From Fusarium oxysporum f. sp. lycopersici 4287 (lineage: Eukaryota > Ascomycota > Sordariomycetes > Hypocreales > Nectriaceae), in contig NC_030988.1 in assembly GCF_000149955.1 (NCBI RefSeq), forward strand, positions 2,194,109 to 2,258,108: a stretch of DNA of 64,000 bases, written 5' to 3'. Below the pieces are notes generated by a model. It saw nothing but the letters and a program-made list of their open reading frames with translations, was not told the origin of the DNA and searched no databases. How positions within the stretch are numbered: position 1 is the first letter of the stretch; each line of letters begins with the position of its first letter. The position numbers and the translations under genes were made by a program. Positions 12,001-21,500 of the stretch are shown here, piece by piece.

Positions 12001-12102
12001 TCAATCTCGATATCAATTTAAGAGGCAGAGAGTTATATCGATATCGATATATCCAGATAGCACAGTTGATATCGATATATCATATCCAAATACGCAGGTC
12101 TG
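9100..12102 (-). mobile_element. hAT DNA transposon with terminal inverted repeats
   Basis: Left end CAGACCTGCGTAT and right end ATACGCAGGTCTG are inverted copies. Inside both ends are clusters of ATCGATATC/GATATCCA words (about 9110-9200 and 11995-12090), typical of transposase-binding subterminal repeats. The element is about 3.0 kb and holds one transposase gene on the minus strand. The 8 bp outside each end (CAATAACT and CTTGGCCC) do not match, so no hAT target duplication is visible and one flank has probably been rearranged. Confidence 0.8.
9254..11611 (-). pseudogene. hAT transposase gene, nearly complete, one premature stop
   Basis: ATG is at 11611. The N-terminal BED finger reads MYRCLHCPADKP and is broken by TAG at 11408-11410 (sense codon likely TGG or CAG). 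The same frame continues with RKRDNAWHH..CH, completing the finger, and on to 10715. Introns at 10666-10714 (49 bp) and 9968-10026 (59 bp) splice in frame. Motifs include ILSDLWTSPHRHG, GDNATSNDTC, RCVAHIINLSLQAFL, GIDNATRWISWY, and the C-terminal dimerisation region (PLQWWLHRDQRKAYP, ILSIPPESSDVESNFSSAR). Total length is about 750 codons, normal for the family. Everything except the single stop looks intact, so it may have died recently. Confidence 0.85.
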
Positions 12103-13466
12103 CTTGGCCCTGGTCAGGAGCCGCCATCTGAGAACTGCGATGTTGAAGAGGAACTGTACATAGTAAGCGATCCAGTTCATCAAGGGAGTATATTACCAAT
12201 TTACCTTTCAGAGGCGTGGACGGGTAGCCGTTGGCCTCTATTGATGACTGTTCTGTCGCATCAGGCGCCTCAGACTTTGACCTGTCTACTTCTCGTTCTG
12301 GCGAACGTTTTTCTGCCCGAGTCTTAAGAAACTTGCGAACCGACCGTATGTGAGGAACAAGTGAGTTCTTGTTGTTCGCATCGAACTGCCTCAAATCTCT
12401 TGCAGAGACCCAGCCGACGGCGCTCTTGGCGGGAAAGTCTTGGCCATCAAAGTACATTACGGGGAACTCTCGCTCCATGACCAGAGGCTCGCCGTCGTTA
12501 AATCCCTCCGCCCAGGAAAAGCCATGTTGCTTATCGCAGTAGCACCTAGGGAGAACCTCTGCTAAGCCAAGACTTTCTATCGAACCTGAAATGCCGACGC
12601 TTTCGAGATCTTGCATCGGAAGTAGGAGTACAGCGAACCAGTCCTTGGACTTTTCCCAAAATGCGAGATAGATGCTGCCGGCATCCGGGTTTGTGATGCC
12701 CTCAAAGTCTTCGTCCGTGGTAGATCTCTTGTCGCCTTGTCGCCTGTGGCTATGCCGTGTTCGTCTTCGCAAAGACCTCACAGCTGGACAAGAGACAAGA
12801 GAATTGCTGAGTTTGGTACGAGGGTCATCTTTCTCAACCTGACGTCGTTTCCTTCCCATGGATTCTGGCGATGTTCTCCTTCGTTTGTACTATGACAGTC
12901 AGTAGGCAAGCATGAATATGGGTGATGGATTGGGCGCTTACGCTGACGGGAGTGGTCGTCGGACTTGTGTGCCTGTTTTCGGGCATTCCTTTAGGTACGC
13001 ACGCCTCTTTGGCGCCGATCGCTTGGGGAGTTGCATCGTGTGGCTGACAAGTAACGACTGCATTGTTTGAGTCTTGCCGGTCAGAATTCTCGCTCGAGAT
13101 GCTCCGTAGAAACGACTCTATTTTCGTAGGCCCAATAATTTCCAAGAGTTCATAGCGGAGCGCGTCTGCAAATTCTTGTAATGCCCGGTTGTACGCCTTC
13201 TCCTCGTCCTGCACGCCAGCCTCGTATTTTATTTCCAGCTCTTTTAATTGCCCCCCTAACTTCACGATACTGTCTTGGAGACTTAGTTTTTCTGGCGCTG
13301 GGGCTAGTTCCAAGCTTGTCCATAATTGAGCGATGCGGCCCCGGATTTCGTCCGTCTTCTCTTTATAAATTTCAGCCGGAGATCTGACGCTTGATAGCTT
13401 GAAAGCATATCGAGCAACTACCTCTTCGATCTTCTCAAATTGTTGCAGAAATTCTGTAGGTGCCAT
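12080..13466 (-). CDS. Uncharacterised fungal protein whose 3' end lies in the hAT terminal repeat
   Basis: I do not recognise the family. The start is ATG 13466 (MAPTEFLQQFEKIEE); a TTG at 13526 is open upstream. Introns at 12890-12941 and 12154-12204 splice in frame, giving about 427 residues. The first third is helical and charged, with coiled-coil-like stretches (LSLQDSIVKLGGQLKELEIKY). After a polar linker comes a basic segment (YKRRRTSPES, GRKRRQ). The C-terminal half is more globular (YLAFWEKSKDWFAVLLLP, RCYCDKQHGFSWAEG, SAVGWVSARDLRQFD). The last seven codons and the stop lie inside the inverted repeat of the adjacent hAT element, so the native C-terminus has been replaced. Confidence 0.6.
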
Positions 13467-14127
13467 TTCGTGGAGCGTTCGAGGACGTAGATCAATAAGT
13501 GTAACGGTTGAGTCTTGGGAGTGCAAGAAGCGTTTGAGGTGATAGCTAGCCGTCCAGCTACGGCTCTACGGTCGCGCTGTGGCGGTGTGTTAGCACAGTA
13601 AAATACAGTCTTGTTTTTACGTAAGATCAACGTAGCGCGTGATTAGGAATGAAGAGGGATGTCGATTGTTATCGTAGGATGTTCAATTAAAAAGCTCGAG
13701 ACGCGTCAAAATTGACCAACAATCAATGGTCATAAGTCACATGACAACGTTGCTGTTGGCTGTCACACCTCAAAAGGGTCAACAGAAATAACGCCCAGAT
13801 TTTGCCCAAGGCAGAGGGGCCGTAACTGCGCCAGATCATATCTCTCTCGAATGCTCAGCCTTTTTTTCGCCCCTTCTCTTTTTCTTTCTTTTTGGCTCGC
13901 TGACCCTGTATACAACACGTTATGCATCATTTTGTAGGTGAATACTTGTTTGTTGAGCATCCTGTATTCCAGGCAACGCTACAGTCTCCACTTTACGTGT
14001 GCTTTTCATTAGCTTTCGTTGGCCATCGCGCTACGGGCGGGGAACTGAGTACATTAATCAGGCTCTGATTGGTAGATTTGGGTGAACTCTAAGTGTAGGA
14101 AAAGAAATTTCACATCCCTTGGTAGAT
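13467..14127. other. Intergenic stretch, nothing recognised
   Basis: Only short incidental reading frames are present. I saw no conserved motif, terminal repeat or RNA gene. Confidence 0.5.
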
Positions 14128-14278
14128 CTTGAACAGGTGCTGGGGCCTCACGTGCAAGCAGGGATACTTTAAGATTACAGCCGAAATGGTAAAACCTCTA
14201 AAGGGTAGATTTCAACAGAACACAACATGAATATACCAATTCACATCAATGAACCGAATACACGTAATCTCCAACAGT
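14128..14278 (+). repeat. Dispersed ~150 bp repeat, copy 1
   Basis: From TTGAACAGG through ACGTGCAAGC and TACTTTAAGATTACA to GAATACACG it matches 35174-35330 in the same orientation with scattered substitutions and small indels. It has no coding potential and no clear terminal repeats. Its origin is unknown; the tail of an older transposon or a duplicated intergenic segment are both possible. Confidence 0.7.
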
Positions 14279-14499
14279 AGACTGAAGTATGATTAAAGCT
14301 TATTCTCCTAAGATTTTTTATTAATGGCTTGACAGTTGACAGTCGCTGTTTACGGAGAGGACAGTGTAGATGTTTGTGACTTTAAATATCTAGTAGAGAT
14401 ATTGGGCTCATAGCGTCGGAGCAAGCTGTGAGGGCAAGCAGCTCGAGCCACATATGATTAGTGGAAATAGTAGAGTCGACCAAGGTACATGACTGGGTA

Positions 14500-16357
14500 A
14501 CGTGCATGATAAGCGAGTGCTCCAGACAAGCGAGTGCTCCACCAATCTACACCTAAAGACTCAAAAAGAGTAATAAAAACACCACAACCTATCTGATCAA
14601 TTAAAATTAATTACAATCCTATTCCCTACTGACCTCAATTGCCTCCTGACAGGTTCTTGCAGTATGCCCGGTCTTTCCGCAAATACTACATTGCCGAGGC
14701 TTTGATCCTTGTGACCTTCCGCGACCACCTCTTGAGGATTCAGCTGTTACCTGCGCATCAATATCTATCTGATCAATTGCTTGTGATGTTTCCCCTATAG
14801 TTAAAGGCCCTTCTTTCTGTACCTTAGTCCTTTTTCCCCTCCGGCGTCGCCCTACTGTCTTATTTTGTTGTTCAAGTTGTTGATTCCTATCATATAGTAA
14901 GACCATCTTATCCATAAGAACAGTTGTTGCCTTCTCAAAATGCTTTACGGCTTCAATTATTGACTCAGGGGAGCTGCTCTTATGATTTCTGATCCTTCCT
15001 TGCAGATACTTGGAATGCGATTGGGCCTCTAGCACTGTCTTTGGGGTCCTTGCAGTCCAAGGGGTCGATGGTATCGTGACCTCTACGGGAGGCGTCGGAG
15101 TCCGTAGCTGCACATCAAGCTTCGAGATAACATTTTCTGGGTCAAAGGGAGCAAGCCCAGCTCCTCGGAAACCTCCCTTTATATTAATTTCTGTAATAGC
15201 AGCTTGGTGGGCGGCGTGAAAGGTAGGAAAGAACTCAGTCTTGGAAATGTAGGTTATAGAGCATCTAATCAGATGCTCTATTTGTCGACCATATGCCTTT
15301 TTCAGCGGCCCAAAGCACCCTACGTCAAGAGGCTGAAGTAGATGAGAGGCATGAGCAGGCATACAGAGCGTGATAATCTTGTTCTCTTTGCAATATTCCT
15401 CGAATTCGACGGAGTGGTGACTTTCGTGACCATCAAGGATCAAGAGGCGATAGCGACTGTTCGTTCGCTTAGCTGTAGCCCGATCAAAGTGCTTTAGCCA
15501 CTCGAGACCTAGATTATTATTAGTCCATCCATTTTCGCTCAATGCAATAACCCAATCGCCGGGGAGGTCGCATTCTTGGTACCAATTTGCAAGGTGATCC
15601 TTGCCTGCACCAATGATGAACGGTGGGATCGATTGACCTTCCGCATTAATCCCCTCGATTACAGTAATCCATTCGCAGTTTCCAGGCTGTACTTGCTTTG
15701 GTCTTCCTTGCCTGTGGGAGCCTGTGATGACTATTCCGGGCTCAATCACGCCCATCATAAAGCCGGTCTCATCAAAGTTCCAGATATCATCTAATCGGAT
15801 ACCGTATTTCGCGATTGTATTCTCTACAAGCCGAAACCAGCCACGAATAATAGTCGGATCTTCGCATTTAGCTCTCTGATAGTCATATCTGCGAAATTTA
15901 TGTGTCTTTAGCTCTGGTTGTCGCTTGATGAAGCTATGAGCCCAGCGCTTGCCGACAGGTGGCGCGCCGCGGTTGGCACGCAAAGAATTCGCGATATCTT
16001 CCGCATATAATAGTCGCGAGGGAAATCCTCGCGAATCTAGGTCAAGGATGAATTGGACTATCATATCCTCTTCCTGATCAGATAATAACCGTGACTTTGT
16101 GAGAGTATCACGCTTTGAAAGAATGCCATGCCGGCGGCGACTTAAGGTAAAGCGGTCAACATGATATATAGCTGCGGCCTTTCGAAGACTTAATTTTGGG
16201 TCATTCTGGAGGGCCTGAAGGGCAAGAATAATCTTAGCTTCATTTGAAGACTCTGGCATATTAGGTTGTTGAGAAATATCTGATTGAATAGTGATAGTGT
16301 AGGTTGAGGGATTTTTGGAGCACTCGCTTGTCTGGAGCACTCGCTTATCATGCACGT
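14500..16357 (-). mobile_element. Pogo/Fot1-like transposon A, structurally complete
   Basis: Both ends carry a roughly 43 bp inverted repeat starting ACGTGCATGAT, followed by two tandem 17 bp units, AAGCGAGTGCTCCAGAC and AAGCGAGTGCTCCA. TA flanks each side (14498-14499 and 16358-16359). The 1858 bp element contains one intact transposase gene. Perfect ends and an open gene make it the best candidate for an active element in the window. Confidence 0.93.
14619..16259 (-). CDS. Pogo/Fot1-like DDE transposase with C-terminal zinc knuckle
   Basis: The 546-residue frame starts at ATG 16259 (MPESSNEAK); a GTG at 16355 lies inside the terminal repeat and is unlikely. The N-terminus is a Psq/CENP-B-type helix-turn-helix (IILALQALQNDPKLSLRKAA) followed by a second CENP-B helix block (SFIKRQPELKT). 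The catalytic DDE_1 domain shows WNFDETGFMMG (about residue 160), LLILDGHESHH (about 274) and HLLQPLDVGCFGPLKKAYG (about 307). The tail carries a coiled stretch, the basic RRRRGKRT, and a CCHC knuckle CSICGKTGHTARTC (about 525-537). All acidic catalytic positions are present. It would bind the 17 bp terminal units and move the element into TA sites. Confidence 0.93.
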   Translation of the reverse strand: MPESSNEAKIILALQALQNDPKLSLRKAAAIYHVDRFTLSRRRHGILSKRDTLTKSRLLSDQEEDMIVQFILDLDSRGFPSRLLYAEDIANSLRANRGAPPVGKRWAHSFIKRQPELKTHKFRRYDYQRAKCEDPTIIRGWFRLVENTIAKYGIRLDDIWNFDETGFMMGVIEPGIVITGSHRQGRPKQVQPGNCEWITVIEGINAEGQSIPPFIIGAGKDHLANWYQECDLPGDWVIALSENGWTNNNLGLEWLKHFDRATAKRTNSRYRLLILDGHESHHSVEFEEYCKENKIITLCMPAHASHLLQPLDVGCFGPLKKAYGRQIEHLIRCSITYISKTEFFPTFHAAHQAAITEINIKGGFRGAGLAPFDPENVISKLDVQLRTPTPPVEVTIPSTPWTARTPKTVLEAQSHSKYLQGRIRNHKSSSPESIIEAVKHFEKATTVLMDKMVLLYDRNQQLEQQNKTVGRRRRGKRTKVQKEGPLTIGETSQAIDQIDIDAQVTAESSRGGRGRSQGSKPRQCSICGKTGHTARTCQEAIEVSRE

Positions 16358-16462
16358 TATAATTAATAGCCTATAACGTGTTTAATAAGCATGCGCCACA
16401 CTTTCCCTCTTACATCATACATTTTACCTGAATCCTAATCAATTAGTTTTCAACCATTTATC

Positions 16463-18118
16463 ATGTCACAACCTTCAATTAAAGCTAAAACCCTTCTTGC
16501 TCTTCAGACCCTTCAGAATAACCCGAAATTAAGTGTCCGACGCGCTGCAAAGATGTATGAGATTGATGAGCGCCGCCTACGTCGCCGCCAGCAAGGCATT
16601 CAATCACGACGCGATTGGATTCCAAAGTCACGGAAACTATCTGATCTGGAAGAGCAGATAATAGTCCAATTCATTCTTGATCTAGATTCGCGAGGATTTC
16701 CCTCACAATTACGTTTTGTGGAAGAAATGGCTAATTCTCTGCTTGCTGACCGCGATGCGTTACCTGTCGGCAAGCGCTGGGCTCATAACTTTGTAAAGCG
16801 ACAACCAGAGCTCAAGACGCGTTTATTTCGGAAATATGACTACCAGAGAGCTAAATGCGAAGATCCATCGATTATTCGTAGCTGGTTTAGGCTCGTACAG
16901 AACGCAATCGCGAAGTATGGTGTCCGATCAGATGATATCTGGAACTTTGATGAGACTGGCTTTATGATGGGTGTTATCTCAAGCGGCATGGTCGTCACAG
17001 GTTCAGAAAGGCTTGGAAGACCAAAATTAGTGCAGCCTGGGAATCGTGAATGGATTACAGTCATTCAAGCGATTAATGCGGAAGGCTGGGCGATCGAGCC
17101 GTTTATCATTGGCGCGGGCCAATATCACCTTGCCAACTGGCATGAAGAACCTACCCTCCCAAACGGCTGGGTTATTGCAACGAGCCAAAATGGCTGGACA
17201 AATAATGAACTGGGCCTTGAGTGGCTTAAGAACTTCAACCGATGCACAACTGACCGATCAGTTGGTTCTTATCGTCTTCTGATCCTCGATGGTCATGAAA
17301 GTCACCACTCCGTCGCTTTTGAGAAATATTGCCAGGAGAATAATATCATCACGCTCTGTATTCCGGCTCATGCGTCTCATCTACTTCAGCCTCTTGATAT
17401 CGGGTGCTTTGGGCCACTAAAGAAGGCATATGGTCGAGAAATAGAGCATCTGATCAGATGCTCTATAACCTATATTTCGAAGACTGAGTTCTTTCCCGCC
17501 TTCCACGCCGCCTTCCAAGCCACTATAACCGAAAAAAATATCAAAGGGGGTTTTAGAGGAGCTGGGCTTGCTCCTTTTAACCCGGAAAGCGTGATCTCAA
17601 AGCTTGATATGAATCTGCGGACTCCAACGCCTTCCGAGGAGGTTGCTGAACCCTTAACCCCATGGGTTTCAAAGACCCCAAAGACAGTTCTTGAGGTCCA
17701 ATCTCAATCTGCCTACTTACAGAAACGAATCAGAAGACATCATAGCAGCTCTCCAGAGTCACTTATTCAAGCTGTGAAGTGTTTTGAGAAGGGAACAAGC
17801 ACAGTCATGCATAAGCTAGCCTTAGTAGAGGCTAGGATGAATGACCTTGAACAAGCAAATGAGATACTTAGTCGACGCCGAAGGGCAAAAAGAACTCGAT
17901 TACAGAAAGGAGGGGTGATGACTGCAGGGGAATCAAGGCAAGTAGTTGATCAGATGGATGTAGATGCGCAGGTAGTGGCCGAATCGTCGAGAAGTAGTGG
18001 TCAAGAAAGGTCGGCGCGACCGGGCGTTCGGCGCTGTGGTGTATGCGGAAAGACTGGACATAATGCAAGGACCTGTCAGGTAGTGATTGAGACGTCTAGA
18101 GGAGAGTATCGCGAGTAG
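16463..18118 (+). CDS. Pogo/Fot1-like DDE transposase, intact, possibly chimeric
   Basis: ATG at 16463 opens a 551-residue frame without stops. The domain order matches the neighbouring element A: N-terminal helix-turn-helix (LLALQTLQNNPKLSVRRAA), CENP-B-like block (NFVKRQPELKTR), catalytic motifs WNFDETGFMMG (about 160), LLILDGHESHH (about 275) and LLQPLDIGCFGPLKKAYG (about 307), a basic RRRRAKRT segment, and knuckle CGVCGKTGHNARTC (about 524-537). The flanking termini belong to two types, so the 5' part may come from the outer element and the 3' part from the inserted one. Catalytic residues look intact, but whether this protein recognises the present outer ends is uncertain. Confidence 0.9.
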   Translation: MSQPSIKAKTLLALQTLQNNPKLSVRRAAKMYEIDERRLRRRQQGIQSRRDWIPKSRKLSDLEEQIIVQFILDLDSRGFPSQLRFVEEMANSLLADRDALPVGKRWAHNFVKRQPELKTRLFRKYDYQRAKCEDPSIIRSWFRLVQNAIAKYGVRSDDIWNFDETGFMMGVISSGMVVTGSERLGRPKLVQPGNREWITVIQAINAEGWAIEPFIIGAGQYHLANWHEEPTLPNGWVIATSQNGWTNNELGLEWLKNFNRCTTDRSVGSYRLLILDGHESHHSVAFEKYCQENNIITLCIPAHASHLLQPLDIGCFGPLKKAYGREIEHLIRCSITYISKTEFFPAFHAAFQATITEKNIKGGFRGAGLAPFNPESVISKLDMNLRTPTPSEEVAEPLTPWVSKTPKTVLEVQSQSAYLQKRIRRHHSSSPESLIQAVKCFEKGTSTVMHKLALVEARMNDLEQANEILSRRRRAKRTRLQKGGVMTAGESRQVVDQMDVDAQVVAESSRSSGQERSARPGVRRCGVCGKTGHNARTCQVVIETSRGEYRE

Positions 18119-18227
18119 TTTTAATTAATTAGATAGCTTGTGTTGTTTTTATTTTAATTTTTACCTTAAGGGTATACAAGAAGTGGCCCACTTACTTGGA
18201 TGGCCCACTTGCTTATCATACACGTTA

Positions 18228-18302
18228 TGCGGCAAGGCCGGGCATAATGCAAGGACCTGTCAGGTAGTAATTGAGATCTCTGGGGAAGAGTATAGTGAGT
18301 AG
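18228..18302 (+). pseudogene. Duplicate 3' tail of a pogo-like transposase
   Basis: Sequence directly after the inner terminus encodes CGKAGHNARTC followed by QVVIEISGEEYSE and a stop. This is the same zinc-knuckle end as the intact transposase upstream but with different substitutions. It has no 5' coding part and marks where one transposon landed inside another. Confidence 0.85.
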
Positions 18303-18557
18303 TTTTATCTAATTAGATAGTTTGTAGTGGTTTTAAATTGATTACTAGTTAAAGGGTTCAGAAAAGTGCGGCGCATACTTGTCAAACACGTTAGTTATAG
18401 TATTATTCTACACTACCTAATAACCACCGCCGGGCCTGCTAAATCCTATATCTTAAACTATGAATAACTCCTAGCTATACAAGTAAAATACATTTTAATA
18501 GTTAGTTTTTTAAATACTATAGGTATATTGTTATCCTTAACCGTCTTAAGCCCTCTC

Positions 18558-21500
18558 TTAGATACCAATCCTCTGTTTATCATTAACAAGCTCCGTACCT
18601 TGGCTCCCCATCTTTATCCGCATAACCATGGCCTTACCCGCATCCCTTTCCGGATCTCGCTCAGCCAAGAATCGGCTATGAGTAACGATCACAATCCAAC
18701 CGACCATCGACTGTAGCATTATCATGCACCACCTGACAACTGCCTCCTGACCCGCCTCGTCGAGACTGTCAAACACCTCATCGATGAGCAGGTAATGTGC
18801 CCGATGCGCGCTCTCTGCCCAATCCAGATGTAGCAGTGCGAAGAAGAGTGCTAGGTCGAGGCGCTTGCGCTCGCCACCCGATCGCTTCCCATAGGCGAGC
18901 GAGTGGTGGATAGCAAGGCTCTGATCGAGAACAGGCACAGGCGAACCAGATTCATGTTCCATGGCGCCAATTGATTCATAGTCGAACAATGAACTCAGCA
19001 TTCCCGTTGCGATGGCGTTTGTGTGGCGTGTGTCGTCGTACAGCGCCGTAAGGATCTGTGCAAGTAACCTATTGAGATCTGATATTGACTTTTCGAGGAC
19101 ATATTCGCGGAAGTTGGCCGTTGATCCCCCCCTGGATTTGGCTGAGGAACTAGTGCGCTTATTACGTTTTGTTAAAGCAGAGGACCAGAAGGCAAAAACC
19201 TCGCGATCAGCTGCAAGCTCTTTAAGTTTGAGAGCCAGGTTATCGTATTTCTGACTAGTCGAGTGTAGAGATGACTGCTCGGCTTCGATAAGGCATGTAT
19301 AGGTAGTTGCTTCGTGCCGCTTGAGCATCACCTCTTCTTGCTGCTGCTTGTGTTTAGCCTCTTGCCGTTGTTTAAATATGAGCTCTTCCTGTTGCCTAAA
19401 CATGGCCTGCTGCTGCTTGAACATAACATCTGCGCATGTGTTTTGAGCCTGCTCGACCGCCATAAGCTGCTTGTCGACCACCAGAAGGGCCTGGCTAGTG
19501 GCAAGCTGGTTTCGATGAATAATATCCGTTACCTCGAGATGGAGGCTTTGCAGCCGCAACTTGCTGTCTTTAATGTCCTCACAGAGACGGTCAATGGCCA
19601 CTCTTCGTTGTTGATGTTTGGTGTCGATTGCTTGATAGTTGCTTATCAAGAATTCCAATATGCCCATCGCACCCCTGATAACCACTGTTCTCATGGCATA
19701 TAAGAGCCTTTGGTGTATGGCGGGACGATCTGCTGGCACGGCCTCCAATTGTTGACCGAGTTTCTGTTGCAGTCCGGCGAGCCATGACATGAAATCGGCA
19801 TTCCCCATTCCCCGTATTTGGGTATATTCCTTTTCTAGGCGTTGTCGGCTTTTCTCCTCCATGCTGATCTGATCTGTCAATGCCGAGACCTCTGCGCGGG
19901 AACGCATTGTAAGCTCGGCGAAGTGTGCCGTTTCCATTGCATTCTGAACTCCCTGGCTTGAGGCCGACATCTTCTGTTCATACTCTGCGGAGTCTATAGC
20001 AAGCTCAGGGTCTCCGTGTCCAAACCGCCCATCACTTCGTAATCTAGCGGCTGCATGGTCCTGTATCGCCAACTCAAGAGATGCCGCAGCGTTATACGCC
20101 TCCATTTCACATGTTCTTCGTTTCCGGTCCAAAACTTCGATACGTTTTTCAGTATGTTCCATTGTGTGGGCCATGTCCTGCATATTCTTATTTACCGCGT
20201 TCGCGTTTTCATCAACGTCCTTAAGGAGAAATCTCGATACCTTCCCATAGGTATCTAGTATTGACATTCCAAGAGCTGCCTCTGTCAATTTACGCTTCTC
20301 CGCTGCCTTTGAGCTCAAGAAGCTCGCAGCGCTCTCGTGGCTCAATACGACTGTCTTGATGTATGTTTCGTAGTTGATACCAAGCAACTCGACGATAGCC
20401 TCCTGTGTCGTGCCTTTGTCTGGGTGATCATACTGCAGCTGGGCCTCGCCATGTAAAAGGACTATAACACGGTTACCGTTTTTCTTGTGCTTGCGATGAC
20501 GCGAGATCGCGTAACCGTTGGCGAACTCCAGCGTGACGCAGCAATTCTTACCTATAATATCGTTGACAACATCGTCGGCCGCCATGCCACTGCGAATGCA
20601 CTGCCCAAACTGGCACCAAACCATGGCCTCAATCAGCATGCTCTTGCCAGAGCCATTCTCGCCAACCAGGAAGGTTAGTCCACGCGCAAGATCATACCGG
20701 AAGTCAATGGTGATGGTGTTCTGCACGCTCAGGAAATTGGTGATCGTAAGAGTGGATGGCACTGCGGCGAAGGTATGATCAGAGGCACCTTTCAGATCGG
20801 TAGCGCTTCTCGTGCTGATAGCCTGAGTTGACCTGTCGAGAAAGTCCTCATAGTTCAGCTGGACGTCTTCTTCATCCTGATCTACCAGCCCGCGGGAAAC
20901 TTGAATCATTCGCTGGCCAACTCGGATTAACTCTTCTTGTCGCAAGGAGAGAGAGTTATCCAATTCTAGTGATGTAACATACTCCCGAGCCTCCGCCGCA
21001 AAATCGAGTCTATTGGCTCGAGGTTGGTAGTCAAGGGCAGAGCTGAAGACCCTATCGCCTGTTATGTCGTCGATTTTCATGGGCTCCTCTAAGGGCTGGA
21101 CGGATGCATCGCTCGCTGGGACCGATGATCCCAAAGCCGCGCGGCCAGAATGCGATTTAAAGCCCATAGGGTTCCAGTCCCGTACACTCCGCGCCCCAAG
21201 TGAGAGGAGCTTGTCACGAGCCATAACATACTTGAGATGGCTCAAATCACCTAGAAGCATTACGTGCTTGTCCTTCACGGCTTCTTCGTTAGCCTGGTCG
21301 TTGAGGACTTCATGTAAATCTGCAGTTGTATAGCCAATGACATATGGGTTNNNNNNNNNNNNNNNNNNNNNNNNNNNNNNNNNNNNNNNNNNNNNNNNNN
21401 NNNNNNNNNNNNNNNNNNNNNNNNNNNNNNNNNNNNNNNNNNNNNNNNNNNNNNNNNNNNNNNNNNNNNNNNNNNNNNNNNNNNNNNNNNNNNNNNNNNN

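Larger units (their letters stand above)
16376..18391 (+). mobile_element. Pogo-like transposon B, apparently a recombinant of two relatives
   Basis: Outer ends match each other: left ACGTGTTTAATAAGCATGCG and right CGCATACTTGTCAAACACGT, with TA at 16374-16375 and 18392-18393. A second, different right terminus lies inside at about 18180-18225, TGGCCCACTTACTTGGA then TGGCCCACTTGCTTATCA, ending CACGT before TA (18226-18227). Between this inner terminus and the outer end lies a second copy of the transposase zinc-knuckle tail (18228-18302). The layout fits one element inserted into the knuckle region of another, followed by recombination that removed the left part of the inserted copy. Confidence 0.8.

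Noticed and set aside
9092..12110. 8 bp target duplication of the hAT element
   Set aside because: CAATAACT and CTTGGCCC do not match, even allowing one or two changes.
16259..16355. GTG at 16355 as the start of transposase A
   Set aside because: It lies in the terminal repeat. ATG 16259 starts at the same place as in the other family members.
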